A model generated the notes under the pieces. That model was not told the origin of the DNA and searched no databases. It saw only the letters and a list, made by a program, of their open reading frames with translations. From Kryptolebias marmoratus (taxonomy: Eukaryota > Chordata > Actinopteri > Cyprinodontiformes > Rivulidae): 64,000 bases of DNA. Below, piece after piece: positions 61,201 to 64,000 of this stretch (the stretch's first letter is position 1; each line of letters begins with the position of its first letter). The position numbers and the translations under genes are program-made. Location: NCBI RefSeq assembly GCF_001649575.2, contig NC_051433.1, forward strand, positions 23,442,628 to 23,506,627. Reading direction: 5' to 3'.

Positions 61201-62565
61201 AGGACTTGTCTTTTTTTGAACTGACACTGTAATTTCATTGTTGCAGTTGCCAGAGGAGCCGTTTCTAATTTCATTAACACCAAACTGAGGAAGGGTGAGA
61301 AGTACACTGTGGTAATTCTCCCATGCTCTTTGTGGTGCGAGACGTGGCTACACCCTCAGCTGTAGATCAAGTCTGCGTGGCTTTTCAGGGAGGAAAATTT
61401 ACATTTGAGCAGATTCTTGACCCCATGCCTCTGTTTATTCTGAACTGGTGTTTACGTGCTGCCTGTTTATCTAAGCGGTGGGTGAAAAACTTCCACACTT
61501 AATGGCAGTTCCACCCTGAATGTAAGCAAGCCTCAGAAAGGCTGAACCAAAGACAGGACATCCCATAGACAAAATGATGCTGTGGTTGTTTCAGGATTTG
61601 TGACGAGGCAGAGGTTCATGTGAGGTATGAAGCTTGAAACAGCAAAGCCATAATAATGGATTTAGATTTGGATCTGCTTAATGCATGAAGTCACATATGT
61701 CGGGGCTGGATTGTGAGCTGCCACAGTAATAATACTCTCTTCAAAATGTGTTAAGGTTAAAAAAAAAGAAAAAAAAACTAACTTCCCAAGGGTGTTTCTC
61801 CCTTTTTAAAAATGTCATGTTTTCTATACCTCACTGTGTGAAGCGAGTGAAGGGAATGTTTGAAGAAAAATAATAAGTCGACACATGTAAATCAGTAGAG
61901 CACATAATGGTTTCATTCCACTGCAGCCCTTGCGTGACTCTGGAGTCCTGGAGAGGCAAATTGGTCACACGAGACTTTCACATGTTAATTTAGGGTTTCA
62001 CTTCACGAATGGGCAGCGTTATAATAAAAAAAGGGACGATTTGGTGGCATTAAATTTTAACAGGATTAAATCAAGAATAATGTCTTTACTGGGCCACAGC
62101 TCTGTTGCACAGTACAAAACATTTACTCTGCTCCAGGGAGCTTACAGGGCCAAGGAAAGCTTCTACACCAAAATGTGATTAATGTAACAAGCACCTTCCC
62201 ATCTACATTTAGTGTAAACTCACCACGTTTTCGCATTCACACTGCACTGAGTCAATTGAGCCAAACTCTTTGAGCACACTGTTCCCCTCCTCACCTGTGG
62301 TGGCGCTGCACCAAGAACTACTGAAGGAAATGACACAAAAACCTCTAAAGAGAACACTGAGCGCAACTTCCTTCTTCTGGAAAAATAAACAAAAGTTGAG
62401 GGGTGTCAAATTTGAGCAGTTTTAGGATTTCTGTTTTGTCTGTGGTACATGTGCCTAACAAACATTTTACCTCCTCTTCACTCCACTTCTGACCATGAGC
62501 CATTTCTCCTTCTAGTGGTAGAAACGCACATTTGTTTTAGTTGTATTTACCCAGAAGGCCCTGTG

Positions 62566-62765
62566 CTATGGTCCGCTTCCTGCTTTTGGAGCAGTCTTCA
62601 GTCCGCTTGCGTTCACATATGCATTCAAACCGCGCCAGAGTTCACTTCAACTGAACCAAGACCTAGGTTTTTAGGCGGACCAAATTTTGCTTTTTTTGGT
62701 CCGCATCAGAGTTCGATTGCGCATTTACACCTCCCCAAACGAACCAGACTTTTTAGGCAAACCTC
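62566..62765. repeat. Possible MITE rich in ggtccg/cggacc strings
   Basis: Repeated short blocks tggtccgcttcctgc, cagtccgcttgcgttcaca, ggcggaccaaa, tggtccgcatcagagttcg and gaaccagact are typical of a fish MITE family built from such units (from memory). Ends not defined. Confidence 0.45.
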
Positions 62766-62860
62766 AGCTTCATTTCATACTGAGCTGACCTAATCTTATC
62801 TCAAAAGACACTACTTCATGTGAGCCACATGTTATACTGCCTGTATTTATTCTTGTTTAG

Positions 62861-62879
62861 TTTATTTATTTATTTATTT
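62861..62879. repeat. (TTTA)n microsatellite
   Basis: Short run of about five units, slightly imperfect at the end. Confidence 0.85.
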
Positions 62880-63893
62880 TTTAAATCACTGTAGCCTTTC
62901 ACAGACCACTTAAAAGTAAAAACAAAAATGTAACATTCCTTAAGGGAGTGCCGATTGCCTGTCACCCTGCATGGCAAAGTTTAAAACCACAATCCTTCCT
63001 TGATTTATTAATGTTCAGAATATGCGTTGTGAATGACTCTCAGCTACTATCACACCAAATTTTAGCTCAATATCTGTAAAAATGATACATAGCATCTCTG
63101 CTGCACTGATGCATTCAAAAAGAGGTATCTCAGGAAAGATATAATTCATGCTCTGTTTCAGTGATGAGTGTCAGACATTGTTGCATTTAAAAATTGTCAA
63201 GAAAAGTGTGCCAGATTCTGTTGCTGCCATTTTACATTCAGAATACAAACCCCTGCGATTACAAAACACACCAACAAACAACATTTCATATGCAGAGTTA
63301 ACAAACTAGTGAACTTTAAAAAATAAGACTTGTCTTCATTGTTCATGCAGCTGTGATGCACCGAGGACAGTCTGCTCTAATTGGTAGCTGCTCTGAGGGT
63401 AAGAGGGGGTCCTCAACTCTCTTCACAGGGGGAGTAGGCACAGCCAGCACCCCTCAGTCTGGGCTAGAAACCAACAACCAAATCTTTTAATGTTTTAAGT
63501 GAAAACAAGAGGATGCAAGGAGGGTTAAATAGTGCAAAATGCTCACACCTGTTGAACTTCATGGGTGTGTTTCCATTGGTGCATTCGTGCTACTAACACA
63601 GAGAAGGAGCAGATAGTGGGGGCAAATGATGGGTCAAGAATGAACAAAAACAAGACGCTTATAGTAAATCAGGGCCCGAGGGTGAACACAATATTACCAG
63701 CATTATTTGATTGACTTGTATTTCAGGAATGGACAAACCCTGCTGATTTTGATGTAAAAATGATGGTGATGAAAAGGGAGAGACATTGTCCTCCTTCAGC
63801 TCCAAAATGCTAAGATTGTAAAACAAAGTTCTCTGACTCCCTTTGGCCTTGCTGGTTTCGTTGGTCTTGTCTGTGTGAACCTTAAACTGATTA

Positions 63894-64000
63894 CAGGTGC
63901 TGGTCATAAAATTAGAATATCATGAAAAAGTAGATTGATTTCAGTAATTCCATTTAAAAAGTGAAACTTGTATATTATATTCATACATTACATACAAACT
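63894..64000 (+). mobile_element. Start of a Tc1/mariner-like element, cut by the window end
   Basis: caggtgctggtcataaaatt directly after a TA, then agaatatcatgaaaaagtag and gtgaaacttgtatattatat. This is the terminal repeat of a Tc1-like element widespread in fish, recognised from memory. The TA at 63892-63893 fits the target duplication. Whether a transposase follows cannot be seen. Confidence 0.7.

Larger units (their letters stand above)
58219..63893. other. Non-coding stretch, no gene seen
   Basis: No supportable exon. Contains a possible MITE at 62566-62765, a TTTA run at 62861-62879, and GC-richer unique segments at 59920-60200 and 61230-61560. Confidence 0.45.

Overview
The window is about 64 kb of AT-rich vertebrate nuclear DNA, almost certainly from a ray-finned (teleost) fish. 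It has split genes with GT-AG introns, no operons, and the repeat load typical of teleosts: a tRNA-derived SINE with a GGATGGATG tail, an L2-type LINE tail, Tc1 remnants, and hAT-, piggyBac- and Harbinger-type MITEs. The only protein-coding gene I can support lies on the minus strand between 5440 and 25852. It is a class 3 semaphorin, and comparison with remembered vertebrate sequences points to SEMA3F (teleosts carry sema3fa and sema3fb; I cannot say which this is).

I located 17 coding exons with consistent splice phases. They encode 732 residues of secreted protein after the signal-peptide exon, or 762 if a 90-bp optional exon is included. In order they give the sema domain (exons 25852 down to about 10430), the PSI domain (8970-9127), a furin-type basic linker (8540-8607), the Ig-like domain (8190-8323 plus the start of the last exon), and a tail with the dimer-forming cysteine, a basic RNRR site and an unusual acidic end (5440-5895). 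The exon with the start codon and signal peptide was not found. It may lie beyond 64000 or be hidden in the 38-kb stretch above 25852.

Layout: 1-2650 is downstream flank with one SINE. 2650-5439 is possible 3' UTR and flank with several candidate poly(A) signals and one hAT-type MITE. 5440-25852 holds the exons and 16 introns, one of which needs a GC donor. 25853-64000 is intron and/or upstream sequence without a supportable exon. It holds a foldback MITE family, a Harbinger-type MITE, a piggyBac-type MITE, degraded SINE copies, Tc1 fragments, microsatellites and stretches of unique sequence that could be regulatory.

I see no bacterial, viral or otherwise novel gene system. The points most worth a second look are the optional in-frame exon at 23394-23483, the GC-AG intron at 12290-12378, the acidic C-terminus, and the repeat families with definable ends.
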